Shown here: piece after piece, positions 11,863 to 23,292 of the stretch
Layout: every line of letters starts with the position of its first letter
Numbering within the stretch: the stretch's first letter is position 1
Source of the DNA: Glutinoglossum americanum
Lineage: Eukaryota > Ascomycota > Geoglossomycetes > Geoglossales > Geoglossaceae
Assembly (NCBI GenBank): GCA_020080175.1
Contig: JAGHQL010000065.1
Span: 60,299 to 124,298 of the forward strand
DNA length: 64,000 bases
Direction: 5' to 3'
Made by a program: the position numbers and the translations under genes
The notes under the pieces: generated by a model
What the model was told of the DNA's origin: nothing
Seen by the model: the letters and a program-made list of their open reading frames with translations, nothing else
Database searches by the model: none

Positions 11863-13814
11863 GGAACGTGAATCGATTTAGGATTGTGGAGTATATACTT
11901 TCTCTGGGGGAGTTGGCGCTTATGTTACCGGCGCTGGATTAAGCTGCGCGCTGAAGCGCGCGGACGAGGACACGTTTTATTGATAGGCTTTCTAATCATA
12001 ATATCTGACTTTTTCTGGTTTTTTTTTTTTGCACAATATCTGGTATATTGTTTTCACATATACCCCTCATGTATGGTGTTTTTTTTATTATGCCATGGAC
12101 TCGCAAAGGGTGTGAATCCCTCACGAACGACTTATTATTTGACCATTATCGATATATCACCATTCGCTCGACGGTTTTATATACCTTACATCCCGAGCAG
12201 AGCGGAAAGCACGCTCTCTCCAGTCCGGCGTTCCATCATACCCCATATAAAGTCTCGCCTCTGTTTTCCCCTAGTATTTTTTTCTATTTCCCTTTCTAAA
12301 CTCGAACGATTATAAAGAGATATGATAAACCTTCAAGAACCGAGTCTGTACGTTTTGCATCGATATAGGCAGATTTTTACATAATAAAAATTTTTCCGGT
12401 TCGCAAGTCCCTGTATCTTTTACATGTAGCTCAATAGCAAAAAAAAAAAAAACGCTGCGCACGTCACGGAATCATAAGCGTATAGGGTTAAAGGCCGCAA
12501 TCATCGTTGTACGAGGGTGGACGGCGAAAGTTCCGGCGCACCCCAGGGATCACCACGTAGTCAACGAGAGTGCTCTTGTTGATGGCGATGCCGATCGGCG
12601 CTGCGAACCACTCTAGTGTACAGGTTCGTCCCTCCCCAACAGTAAGTTCAAATGTTTAGAACCACATCGTCAGCGAGCAGCAGCAAAACAAGACTCTCCA
12701 TCGGACGACTCGGGTCGTTTTGTCGTAGCACGGCCAGCTTTGCTTAGCCAGCGGTGTGTTAATATATACATACGTCTACCGTTTGTCTAACCGCACCGAG
12801 AATACGAAATGTGGGCAGGAAGCCAAGTTTTCGATATCTTCGCCCGCTTTCTGTGCGTGTTGCGGGCTCTAGTCCGTAACACGGCTCTGGTCTGTCTCCA
12901 GGTGGTTATGTCGTGGCCGAATGCCGCTCCTCCGGTTCTGGAAGGAGCTAGAGCGGTCTCTCTCCCTGGTTGTGTTGGGCTTCCTTTGATTGAGATGCTG
13001 AGACCCGTATGACACGGTAGATATACGAGAAAGATCAGCTCGCCTTCCTTCGGACCCTTGCTTCGCGAACCATAAGGCCCGTTTAGTCAGTTATGGGGGC
13101 TCCCCTTCAGAGGATGTTATGCACTGTGACGCAGCGGTGGTCCTGCCTGTCAGTTACGGGAGGTCCCTCCAGAGCATGTTTAGCAATATAGTTTGGATTT
13201 CGTGAGGCCCGTCCACTCCTCTAGGGTTGCGAACCCTCGTTTCTTTTTCGTTGATCATGTTCTCGATGGGTTGTCGAGCCGCTTTGTTTGCTGCTGCCTA
13301 GTTATCGAGCTCGTTATAGGGGTCACCAAGGCATGCAAGACCTATCCATTGCGTTCTTTTCTCTTCCTATGCGATGCGATGTAGCCTAGAGGGTTTGTGT
13401 GTGTGTCTATGTGTAAAGGGCCCCCAAATATTGACTCGTAGACAACGAGAGTGACCTCCCTTTTTGGGAGATGGTGAGTGGGGGTTTTGGGATGGGGTGG
13501 GGGTAAGGATTCCGGGCGAGGTATCTGTTTGATGTTCGTGCGGATCCGTGGCGTGCTTGGGGTTTGCTCTCTTGGGAGCTATGTGTGTGTGTGTAAGCTC
13601 TGTAGGCTTGGTGGGTATGTTGGGTAGCTGCCTAGCTAGGATCATCTGGTGACGCTGTGGGAATTAGCACGATTGATGATTGATGGTGGTCTTGAGGTTT
13701 GGTGCATAGAGGATTGCCTTAGATTCTTCTAAGGCGAGAACCATACACAATGCCTGGTGCGCCAGAGAAACGAGGAAACATTATCGTTGTAAAAATAGAG
13801 AAAGGACAAAGATC
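11863..13814. other. Intergenic, nothing recognised
   Basis: This lies between the convergent RhoGAP and Svp26 genes. It is T-rich near the RhoGAP end, with several A/T homopolymers and AATAAA-like sequence near 12380. No conserved frame or RNA gene was seen. It is longer than two 3' untranslated regions would need. Confidence 0.4.
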
Positions 13815-14683
<869 letters not shown>

Positions 14684-14989
14684 TGCTATCGCCGATACAT
14701 CAAGATCTCTAAAAAATCCCCTGCCGTTGGGGAAAGCCAAAGGAATTTGTATGGAGCCGCAGGGAAGTTTTGGACATGTAGCTTTTGGAATGTTGATTAC
14801 GTATTATTTTTCGGGAAAGAAAGTTCTCTTGTGATGAGAAGTACGCCGGGAGAAGCGTGGATCTCAGCATGGGGCATGGTGGGGAACACACAAGAATATT
14901 CGGGCAATATTTATTTTATGCTCAGGCATTGGAGTATTCCTGGGGAGGATATATCAACCAGCGTATCGAGGACTCTACTATCCGCGACA
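14684..14989. promoter_or_regulatory. Divergent promoter region SVP26 / BUD23
   Basis: A 306 bp spacer separates the two divergent start codons and should contain both promoters. No specific factor site is proposed. Confidence 0.45.
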
Positions 14990-15878
14990 ATGTCTCGTCC
15001 GGAGGATACACTGTACGTACCCTCTCTAACAAAGAAAAAAAAAGAAATCCCACTAACCCCGACCCACCGCCAGGCCTCCAGACCTCTTCTACAACGACAC
15101 CGAATCCCAAAAGTACACAACCTCCTCCCGCATCCAAACAATCCAATCCCAGATGACCCACCGCGCCCTATCCCTCCTCAACCTCCCCTCCCCCTCCCTG
15201 ATCCTCGACATAGGCTGTGGCTCCGGCCTCTCCGGCGAGATCCTCTCCTCCGTCCCCGCCCAATCCGGCGGTCCCCACGTCTGGATCGGCATGGACATCT
15301 CCGCGTCGATGCTCGACGTCGCGCTCCAGCGCGACGTCGACGGCGACCTCCTCCTCGCGGACATAGGCCAGGGCGTGCCGTTCCGCGCCGGGACGTTCGA
15401 CGCCGCGATCTCGATATCCGCCATCCAGTGGCTCTGCAGTGCGGATAGCGCGGCCGTGTCCCCCATCGCGCGGCTCGGTTTGTTTTTTAATACCCTGTAT
15501 GCGAGTCTCCGGCGGGGGGGCAGGGCGGTGTGTCAGTTCTACCCCAAGAATGAGGAGCAGCGGGGCATGATTACGGGGGCGGCTATCAAAGCGGGGTTTG
15601 GGGCGGGGATTTTGGAGGATGATCCTGGGACGAAGGGGTGTAAGGTTTATTTGGTCTTGACTGTGGGAGGGGGGGAGGATGTTGTTGGGGTGGTGAGGGG
15701 GATGGAGGGGGTGGACGTTTTGGATGGGAGGAGGAGGGGTGGGGGCAAGAAGGTTGGGGGGGAGAGGAAGGGGTCGAAGGCGTGGATTTTGAGGAAGAAG
15801 GAGCAGATGGAGAGGAGGGGGAAGGTGGTGAAGAGTTCTTCAAAGTATACGGGAAGGAGACGGAAAGTTGCTTTTTGA
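14990..15878 (+). CDS. BUD23: 18S rRNA (guanine-N7)-methyltransferase Bud23
   Basis: Two exons, 14990-15012 and 15074-15878, encode 275 aa, equal to yeast Bud23. Exon 1 gives MSRPEDTL and the junction restores the family motif PPDLFYNDTES. SAM-binding motif I is LDIGCGSGLSGE (about 55-66), with GMDIS and LADIGQGVPF following, then FDAAISISAIQWLC. The basic WBSCR22-type C-terminus (KGSKAWILRKKEQMERRG... KYTGRRRKVAF) is present. The enzyme, with Trm112 as partner, methylates one guanine of 18S rRNA and aids 40S maturation. Base composition is odd: the first half is strongly C-rich and the second half strongly G-rich on the coding strand. Confidence 0.95.
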
Positions 15879-16164
15879 GAGCCATCGATGGCAAAGACAA
15901 TGCATCCACGACTGATTGATTTCACCTGGCGTTAGGATGTGGGCACGGACGGAGGCGCTATCAATTGCATAGATATAGAATCAATTCCAAAAAAAAAAAA
16001 AAATACAAGCCAACAAAAGAGAAGTGCCTTTCATCTAAGTATATGCATGCAATGACACCCCCTTAGAATACACTCATTCCCAATTCTCCCTTCCCTTTTC
16101 CCCATCGTGGACATCGTCACCAGCGGTTAAGGGGGCTGGGGTATCTCGAGTGAAGCGGTATAAC

Positions 16165-17678
16165 TCAACCCCACCAACTCCTCGCATTGAGCTCCATCTT
16201 GTTCAGAACGGCCCTGGTGAAATCATGTGTCGTGCTGTTTCCACCCATGTCCCTCGTCCTTATCTTACTGCGAAATCGTTAGTCTAAAAACCACAAATAC
16301 TTCGAGTATGCATCTCCAAGACTTACCCCTCCTTGATAACGTCATAGATCCCCTTGGAGATTCTATTGGCGTGGTCGTCGAGCCCAAGATGTCTCAGCAG
16401 CATGGAACCCGAGAGGAGCATGGCTGTGGGGTTCGCTTGGTCTTTACCCTTGATATCGAGACCAACGTGTCTGCATCCTGGCTCGAAGACCGCGACGTCT
16501 CTGCCCATGTTGCAGCCTGGGACGACGCCTGGGCCTCCAACAAGCGCAGCACCGACGTTTGACAGAATGCCACCATACAAGTTGGGCATGACCATCACGT
16601 CGAATTGCTGTGGCTTGGAGACAGCCTGCATAGAGGCGTTGTCAACGATCATATCATTCGTCTCAAGCGTCGGATAATCCTCTGCGACTTTCTTGAAAGT
16701 GTTTCTGAAGAGACCGTCCGCGAGCTTCATGATGTTGGCCTTGTGGATGCAAGTGACCTTCTTTCTGTTATTCGCCAAAGCAAAGCTGAACGCGAATTTC
16801 GCGATGCGCTCAGACTTCGCGCGGGTGATAATCTTCAGTGACTCGACCACTCCCGGCACAGATTGGTGTTCCAAACCGGAGTACTCTCCCTCGGTGTTCT
16901 CACGGATGATACATAAATCAACGTCTGAGTGCCGTGTCTGGTAGCCGGGAATGTTCTTGATAAGGACAACCGAGGCATAAATGTCAAGCTCTTGTCGCAT
17001 AGCGACGTTGAAGGACTGGTGGCCGGATCGCTCGACAGGCGTGTGTAGGATGCCTAGTCAAACAGCAATGTCAGATCAGATATGATTGGATAAGTTATTT
17101 TAGCGCCGGCGCCGATACCTTTGAGTCCTAGTTTATTTCTCTTGAGGGATGCAATGCTCTCTCTGAACAGCTCCTCAGAGTGCTTGTCTCCGGTCTCGAC
17201 ACCAGACACATCGACCTGTTCCCACATGATTGGAACATTGTCCGCTTTGAAGATGGTCTTGACAGACTCGGAAACTTCAGCGCCAATACCGTCACCTGAA
17301 GACAGTACCATTAGCGCTACCATTCCCCCTTGCGAGCGATGGCCCTTTACCCGGAATTAGCGTGACAGTATACTTGCCACCATACTTGGTGGGCTTGAAG
17401 ACGTCCGGCTGGGCGGTAGCCATGGCTTTACACTAGTAGTTAGTAATGTTGCGCACGGTAACGTGGCCAATCGGTCCCCGCAGCTCTAGTTCAAAAGTAA
17501 TCCTTACATCTTGTCGTCGTGGAGGGACCCGCTAGGCATGATGATGTAGCTTTGGCGCATCGCAGAACCTGATACAGAACTCGCGAGTGAGCTCTAAACA
17601 AGCAATTGCGAGACGAACATTGAACACAAACATGGGGTAAGTCACCTGCACCGATCTAGCAGAACTGCGCGACAGCAT
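16165..17678 (-). CDS. IDH1: Isocitrate dehydrogenase [NAD] subunit 1, mitochondrial
   Basis: Six exons, 17678-17646, 17568-17508, 17425-17351, 17295-17119, 17053-16327 and 16267-16165, sum to 1176 nt (391 aa). The first two exons build a basic, Ser/Arg-rich mitochondrial presequence (MLSRSSARSVQ, then VLRCAKATSSCLAG). The mature part starts near MATAQPDVFKPTKYGGKY. Family motifs include TLIPGDGIGAEV, IIRENTEGEYSGLEH, HKANIMKLADGLF and DNASMQAVSKPQQFD. The protein is one chain of the octameric TCA-cycle enzyme that oxidises isocitrate to 2-oxoglutarate; in yeast, subunit 1 has the regulatory role. The N-terminal exon pair is my reconstruction and the least certain part; it was chosen because it alone keeps frame. 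Confidence 0.95.
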
Positions 17679-18550
17679 GGCGAAATCTAGAGGTGAGTGG
17701 AGTAGCACAAAATGAAAGAAGTGAAGTTGGTTGTGCCGCTGGCAGGATTGGCGGAGGTGAGGATGAGAATAAGCAACTAACGAGAGCACGAGAGATAGGC
17801 AAGTATCATAGTATTGTTTTGCCGGGAGCCGCTAGACCAAACCAGGAACATTACACTTCAAGTCTCCAAACTGGCTTGGCCATTTTCGAACATCTCTCAA
17901 CCCACGACATTTTACCACGGGTGAAAGGGTGAAAGACTTATAAGATCGTTGGGCCGTTACTGGAGGCGGTCTCCTTGGCTCACTTGTATTAAAACCTCGA
18001 GGATCTACGACAAGCAATTCGGTGAACCAACGGAACTCCCCGTATGTTGGCCTTGCACAAATATCTCAACCACAGCAAAGGCTGGACCAATTCTTTTACC
18101 ATGAGTCTGCCAATGCCTACTCTCGCGGTACTAAGCCCCGTCTGGTCCTTCCTCGAGTCGTGTCGATCCTTCGGTCTACGTCGTGGCGCTTGAAGGCAAC
18201 CAAAGGTAGACAAGTGTACCGTCTAGCCTGCTAACCTCTTCGAGAGATCGCAAGTAAAAATGCCGGGAGTCTTCCAGAGTAGGATATCTGGATCTCTCTA
18301 TGCCCTGGAGTTCCTGTGATAGTAGGCCATGGCCTTTTTTCTTTTTTCTTTTTGGGTAGTTGGGACATGTTTACCCTTCTCGATCGGCTCTTGAAGCTCC
18401 TCCCGCTCAGCTTCCACGAAGTATACTTTTTTACTTTTTTATCATAATATTCCTACTTATCTCTTTGACGTTTTCTGTAACGTCTTGTTGTACTCCTTGA
18501 TCCCGCCACGTTTTGTATGTTGTGCGTTGCCATTTTTGTTTACCCGATTC

Positions 18551-19007
18551 TTATTGACACCCAAATCGGGTAATAACTCGCAACCCAACTCTCTTTTATC
18601 CGAACGCCGCGTCAATAAGCAAGACCATCAGTAACCTGGCTCTTTATTAAAACCTGCCATTTGCGGGATTTCTCCAGTTACGTGAGATAAAGAGGTATAA
18701 AGGGAGGTGCATGTATTTTCTTTCTCTTTTGATGATTCTCAGGAGGGGACTCCGTGTCCGAGCCAGCAGATGGCGGCGAGGTTCTATTCACTTTAGTAAC
18801 CTTATTTGCCGTATGTGCAGACCGTTTTTCCTCCTGTGGGCATGGTCTTTGGCAGCAGGGGTCAGCGTTATTGACATTACACTCAGTTTCTGATTATTAT
18901 TGACACACCGATTTTCCCTTCTACCGGCACGCGACGCGAGCATTTTTATTCCACTCTAGTACATATCTATTGCTACCTAGGCCTACAAGGACAATTCTTT
19001 ATTGTCA
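18551..19007. promoter_or_regulatory. Cluster of TTATTGAC motifs upstream of the pheromone gene
   Basis: TTATTGACA occurs at 18551-18559, 18868-18876 and 18897-18905. Its reverse complement GTCAATAA is at 18611-18618. A one-base variant, TTATTGTCA, is at 18999-19007 and forms the right arm of the inverted repeat GACAAT-N5-ATTGTC (18990-19006). Cores of the ATTG/ACAAT type are what HMG-box mating-type and Ste11-like regulators are known to bind. Calling these binding sites is inference. Confidence 0.4.
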
Positions 19008-19107
19008 AGCTGGCTGTACTGTCATATCAGCATCAGGAGTTTTCTTCAACGGTTTGCTTTCTTTATTGAATGTACTCGTGGCCAACACGAGCTGAACAAG
19101 AACTGAG

Positions 19108-19117
19108 TATATAAATA
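19108..19117 (+). promoter_or_regulatory. TATA-like element of the pheromone gene
   Basis: TATATAAATA lies about 190 bp before the ATG, followed by a C/T-rich stretch (CTCATCTCTCACCCC) of the kind found before fungal transcription starts. Confidence 0.45.
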
Positions 19118-19298
19118 TTTCTACTAATACTCATCTCTCACCCCTTCTTCACCTTTTCCGCCAAACTTACTTTATCATATCGTTGGATTGGCATACCTTT
19201 CACCGCTCTGCTCTTCCTTAACTCGCACTCAGTTACTTTATCCATTGGGATACCCTATCCCTAGCCTACATCCCTCACCCAAGTCCCAGCCAGCCAAT

Positions 19299-20396
19299 AT
19301 GAAGGGACTTCTTGCACTGGCAGTCACGGCCATGTTGGCCAATGTGGCAGTCTCTGCGCCGGTCGCCGAGGCGGACCCTAGTCCGCAGTTCTGCTACCGC
19401 CCCGGACAGCCATGCTGGAAGGCAAAGCGTGCTGCCGATGCCCTCGCTGAGGCAGCCGCAGTCCCTGAAGCCGACGCAGATCCGCAATTCTGTTATCGCC
19501 CCGGGCAGCCATGCTGGAAGGCAAAACGTGCCGCAGAGGCCCTTGCTGAAGCGGCCGCAATTCCAGCTCCTGAAGCAGACGCAGATGCGCAGTTCTGCTA
19601 TCGGCCTGGGCAACCCTGCTGGAAGGCAAAGCGTGCCGCTGAGGCTATTGCTGAAGCCGAGGCAGAAAAATTGAGGCGTGACGCCGAGCCTCAGTTTTGC
19701 TATCGCCCGGGACAGCCTTGCTGGAAGATCAAGCGTGCTGCGGAGGCCCTTGCTGAAGCAGAGGCAGAAGATAGACTCAAGCGCGACGCCAATCCTCAGT
19801 TCTGCTATCGCCCTGGACAGCCATGCTGGAAGGTCAAGCGTGCTGCCGAGGCCGCTGCCGAAGCTCTCCCAGGCCCAGAGGCCGAAGCTAGCGCACAGTT
19901 CTGCTACCGCCCTGGGCAACCCTGCTGGAAGGCGAAGCGTGCTGCCGATGCCCTAGCTGAAGCAGCCGCAGACGCAGAAGCGGCTGCAGACAAACGCGAC
20001 GCTGACCCACAGTTCTGTTATCGCCCCGGACAACCATGCTGGAAGGCGAAACGTGCCGCCCAAGCAGACGCAGCTGGTAATTACACCTCAACACCATATG
20101 GAAGTAGCTACTACTTCTACTACGATCATTACACTAACACCTATTACCCGATAGCCGAGAAGGCTAAACGCGACGCCGACGCCGACGCAGATCCGCAATT
20201 CTGTTATCGCCCCGGGCAGCCATGCTGGAAGGTCAAACGTGCTGCTGAAGCCGCCGCCGAAGCTCTACCAGGACCAGAGGCTGAAGCAGACGCCAGCGCG
20301 CAGTTCTGCTATCGCCCTGGACAGCCTTGTTGGAAGGCGAGACGCGCTGCGGAAGCTCTCGCGGAAGCAGCAGCTACGCCTGTCGCTGAGGAGTAG
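19299..20396 (+). CDS. Alpha-factor-like peptide pheromone precursor, nine repeats
   Basis: A single exon encodes 365 aa from the ATG of MKGLLALAVTAML. Residues 1 to about 19 are a signal peptide ending in VAVSAP. Nine identical copies of QFCYRPGQPCW follow. Each ends in a Kex2-type site (K-A/I/V-KR, last copy KARR) and is preceded by Ala/Asp/Glu/Pro-rich spacers suited to Ste13-type dipeptide trimming. The Cys pair, the central GQ and the final W match Pezizomycotina alpha-pheromones such as the WC...GQxCW peptides. The mature peptide would be secreted and sensed by the Ste2/Pre-2 receptor of the opposite mating type. Spacer 7-8 is unusual: long and Tyr-rich, with an NYT glycosylation sequon. 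The gene stands alone, with large gaps on both sides. The exact mature N-terminus (Q or F) is not certain. Confidence 0.93.
   Translation: MKGLLALAVTAMLANVAVSAPVAEADPSPQFCYRPGQPCWKAKRAADALAEAAAVPEADADPQFCYRPGQPCWKAKRAAEALAEAAAIPAPEADADAQFCYRPGQPCWKAKRAAEAIAEAEAEKLRRDAEPQFCYRPGQPCWKIKRAAEALAEAEAEDRLKRDANPQFCYRPGQPCWKVKRAAEAAAEALPGPEAEASAQFCYRPGQPCWKAKRAADALAEAAADAEAAADKRDADPQFCYRPGQPCWKAKRAAQADAAGNYTSTPYGSSYYFYYDHYTNTYYPIAEKAKRDADADADPQFCYRPGQPCWKVKRAAEAAAEALPGPEAEADASAQFCYRPGQPCWKARRAAEALAEAAATPVAEE
19386..20333 (+). repeat. Nine-copy 33-nt pheromone-coding repeat array
   Basis: Copies of the 11-codon unit lie at 19386-19418, 19485-19517, 19590-19622, 19692-19724, 19797-19829, 19896-19928, 20010-20042, 20196-20228 and 20301-20333. 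Codons differ between copies at third positions (for example TAC/TAT, CCC/CCG/CCT) while the peptide is unchanged. Spacing is about 100 nt except before copy 8, where a Tyr-rich insert lengthens it. Confidence 0.95.
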
Positions 20397-22257
20397 CATT
20401 GTAGGTAAGTTGACGACAACCCTGAGTTTCTTCTTGCCTAATCAGAACCAGCGCTGACGAGGCTCCTCCTAGTGTCTTCTAATAAAGATCGGGAAAAAAA
20501 AAACCTCTCCTTCAGTCAAAGTTTATTTCAATTTGCTCCACCACAACTTCACTACCTTCGCTTCTCGGACCTGACTCGATGCTTGGCTGGATCCAGTATC
20601 ATGCACCCAACATGGTTCTGTCTCAGTCATCAGAATAATCGTTCTTCAACACACTTTTTGCTTTGTACAACAGTAAGGAGGACAGCGACTAGGCCGGTCA
20701 TATCAAACACAAGAGAGAATTGGCTCTGGCTAGTCCCCTCTCACTCCGCAGGCTGGGAAATGCAATAGCTGGACTAAAAGACGAAATATCTCCATCGATA
20801 ATTTTCACCCCAAAGGATAAGGGTAGTAAATAAGCACACATCTGTCTGCCTTATTTCTTTCTTTTTTCCCTTTTCTAAATCTCTGGGATGGAGGACGCAA
20901 ATGGAAAAAACTTTTAATTTTTCATTCTTCGTTTCTAATCACTCTTTTGCTATCCAAGGCATTTCCACCCACATTTCTCATTTATTTTGGCGTCCAGAAC
21001 TTTCTACCCAGAGGACCTATTCGCGCTCTCGCAGCGCGGCATGGGAAGAACCAATTATTTGGACGTCCTTATCCTTATCCCTTTTGTAGATACGAGACAC
21101 AAGGGCCTAGCCTTTCTGCGAAACAGACACGTAGGCGTCGACTTATTCAACTGAATAATTTGTCCTGGCCCGAAATAAGGTATTCTTTTGGCGTACCTAC
21201 CACTGAGACTAGGCGGTTTAACCAACCACTAGGGCAGCCCTTAGGATATTCGCTGTGGGAATACCTGGCTCGGTCCCGCCAAATCCCCATAGTAATAAGA
21301 ACTCTTAATTTGTTGCTACCTTCAATTCTTATAGCGGGGCTGTTTCAACGCTCACTAGATATTTACCTGGTGAGCGTTGACCAACCACCAACCGCTAGGG
21401 CTGTGAAAATACTTATTGCTTTGTGATACCAGAAATCTGGCCTGGAGTCCCCTGGGAGGACACAATGCTGAGGTATGAGACAGTTTGGTGTAAGGGTATC
21501 TACGGCTCACCCGATCATATTCTAACAACTGGATCGGACTGCAATGCTTCTTGATATCAACGGAGAAATACTATGCCATTCAAACTATCGCAACTATCCC
21601 TAACCTGCCTGACGTTTCGAGACACCGCCATCCAATACCTGTAATTTATGTATCCCACGCCGGTCTTTGTGCAAACTAAGGTGTATATGATGCAGGTAAG
21701 CCGAAAAGAAAAAGGAAATTAAAAAAAATCACGCTCGAACTCATGAGGCATCCCGGCAAAAGATGCACTCAACAGTGCATTCAATAACACAGAGAAAAAC
21801 ATCCAACAATCCAACGCAAGCTATACAGAGCGGTGCCAGGATCCGGTTCCTGGGAGCCCAGGTTGGTTCAATGGTCCTCGGCCGGATGACGTGCGGAACT
21901 GGGACTTTGGGAATCCGGGAGCGTCCAACGGCCCAAAGCTAGAAAACGACCGGAAGATCCACCAAACCCTTCTATCATATTGGCGGTGATGACAATTGCA
22001 CTGTTGATAAGAAAATTCGCTGTCGTGAAGGGGGAGGGGGACGGGATGATTGATCAGAGAGGGAATGGATGGAGAGGATGTATAGCTTTGTAAAAGATAT
22101 TTTAGAGTCAAGATTCACGCACCTTAAATCGCCACCACGTCGTAAGGAGAATAGAAGCACCAGTAATGAAATACGTACGCGGTGGGGAAGCCAAAGCAAG
22201 ACTAGGGGTTGAGGCTTACCTTGTAAGGAAATTAACTAGCGTCCTACCAGAAGATCT
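20397..22257. other. Intergenic, convergent 3' ends
   Basis: This is a 1.9 kb gap between the pheromone gene and the convergent unknown gene. The 159-codon plus-strand frame at 20947-21426 matches nothing known. Minus-strand frames at 21821-22199 include short hydrophobic stretches but lack a good ATG and do not join in frame. Confidence 0.4.
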
Positions 22258-23292
22258 TCACAACATTTCCTCGTCAGCACCCACCATCACCGGTGAGCGG
22301 AACCGATTGAGTTCCTCAAGAGCACCATATTGATGTTCCATACGCTGCTGACCCATAATCGCCTTCAACTGAGCATCGGCTAAGTAAGAATCGTCAGGAA
22401 CCTCTGAACGGATTGGTGGAAGATCTGGGAGGGGTTTGGCGTGGTAGAGAGACCAGTAATCTAGGCCGGTATAAACGGGGTCTGTAGCGCGCGTATATCG
22501 CTGGTTTTCTTGGAATAGCTGCATCTCTGGCGTCCAATCTCCTCCTACCGCAGAGCCGAGCGGCTGGTAGGTTGACTTTACAATGTGGCTCTCAGTATCC
22601 ATCTGGGCTTGCGCCTCATAGTCCCGTTTTGCTAAACTCTCGTAGCCCGACAAAATGTAGGGTTCGGCGTTATCTTGCTGGTGGCCACAGTCTATGTCTC
22701 TGCTGTCACCGCCACTTATCGGTACTACTCCTAGACTTTGGTTAGAGCTCTGACCCTGCTCCGCCCAAACATTGTTTGGCTGATCTAGCTGCTGCTCATG
22801 CATCAAGATACCCAGCTTCTCCTGTTCTTCACGGTCTCCCTTACTGTCCACCGTAGCCATGTTTTCTCCCTGCTGCAGATTAGTCTGAGACCAGTTTCCA
22901 AGCTCGTGGGCTGATGCGTTTGGCGGCGAAATTCGCCAAAGCTCAACCAAACGCATTTTTTGGCTAACATCTGCTTCCCGGAAAAGCATAAGCTGCGAAG
23001 GAATAAGCGTTGTAGGATCGACCCCATTTCTGGAAAGAATGATTTCTGCGGTCACCACATCTGTGGTTTGTTCTCCTAATGCTGGAGAAGGCGCCGTACT
23101 CGGCGGTGCAGAAGATGCTAGGTGGGCGGAATGATGATAATGTTGAGAAATAGAGTACTTTGGTTTTTCTACGGCCTGCGGATCTATTGCCGGCTGAGGC
23201 TGAGGACTGTCTGCTTGAGTTGCTGGGATGACCTGAGCCTGGTTCGAGAGGGTGAGGTTGCGCGAGAAGAGTGCGACGAGGTCTTCGTGCAT
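22258..23292 (-). CDS. Conserved fungal protein of unknown function
   Basis: A large exon runs from the ATG of MHEDLVALFSRNL to the stop after GADEEML (344 aa if this ATG is used). Features: the N-terminal MHEDLV segment, the motif YSISQHYHHSAHL, a short helical patch (LIPSQLMLFREADVSQKMRLVELWRISPP), then a low-complexity Gln/Asp-rich middle and the terminal motif MEHQYGALEELN...DEEML. I recall similar filamentous-fungal proteins with this start and end but no assigned function. The frame stays open upstream to 23508, and a 45-nt possible intron (about 23388-23344, GTATGT..TGTAG) suggests an upstream coding exon that I could not define. The N-terminus is therefore uncertain. Confidence 0.65.
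   Translation of the reverse strand: MHEDLVALFSRNLTLSNQAQVIPATQADSPQPQPAIDPQAVEKPKYSISQHYHHSAHLASSAPPSTAPSPALGEQTTDVVTAEIILSRNGVDPTTLIPSQLMLFREADVSQKMRLVELWRISPPNASAHELGNWSQTNLQQGENMATVDSKGDREEQEKLGILMHEQQLDQPNNVWAEQGQSSNQSLGVVPISGGDSRDIDCGHQQDNAEPYILSGYESLAKRDYEAQAQMDTESHIVKSTYQPLGSAVGGDWTPEMQLFQENQRYTRATDPVYTGLDYWSLYHAKPLPDLPPIRSEVPDDSYLADAQLKAIMGQQRMEHQYGALEELNRFRSPVMVGADEEML

Larger units (their letters stand above)
17679..19298. other. 1.6 kb intergenic region between IDH1 and the pheromone gene
   Basis: No conserved coding frame was found. The part nearest the pheromone gene carries a TATA-like element and repeated TTATTGAC motifs (listed separately). T-rich tracts occur around 18330-18440. 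Confidence 0.5.

Noticed and set aside
19275-19919. 214-codon minus-strand frame opposite the pheromone gene
   Set aside because: Arises from the reverse complement of the repeats; its regularity mirrors the real coding strand.
20947-21426. 159-codon plus-strand frame in the gap after the pheromone gene
   Set aside because: No recognisable domain, no splice or promoter context; likely chance.
21821-22199. Possible small membrane protein on the minus strand
   Set aside because: Hydrophobic stretches exist in one frame, but there is no ATG and the apparent exons do not join in frame.
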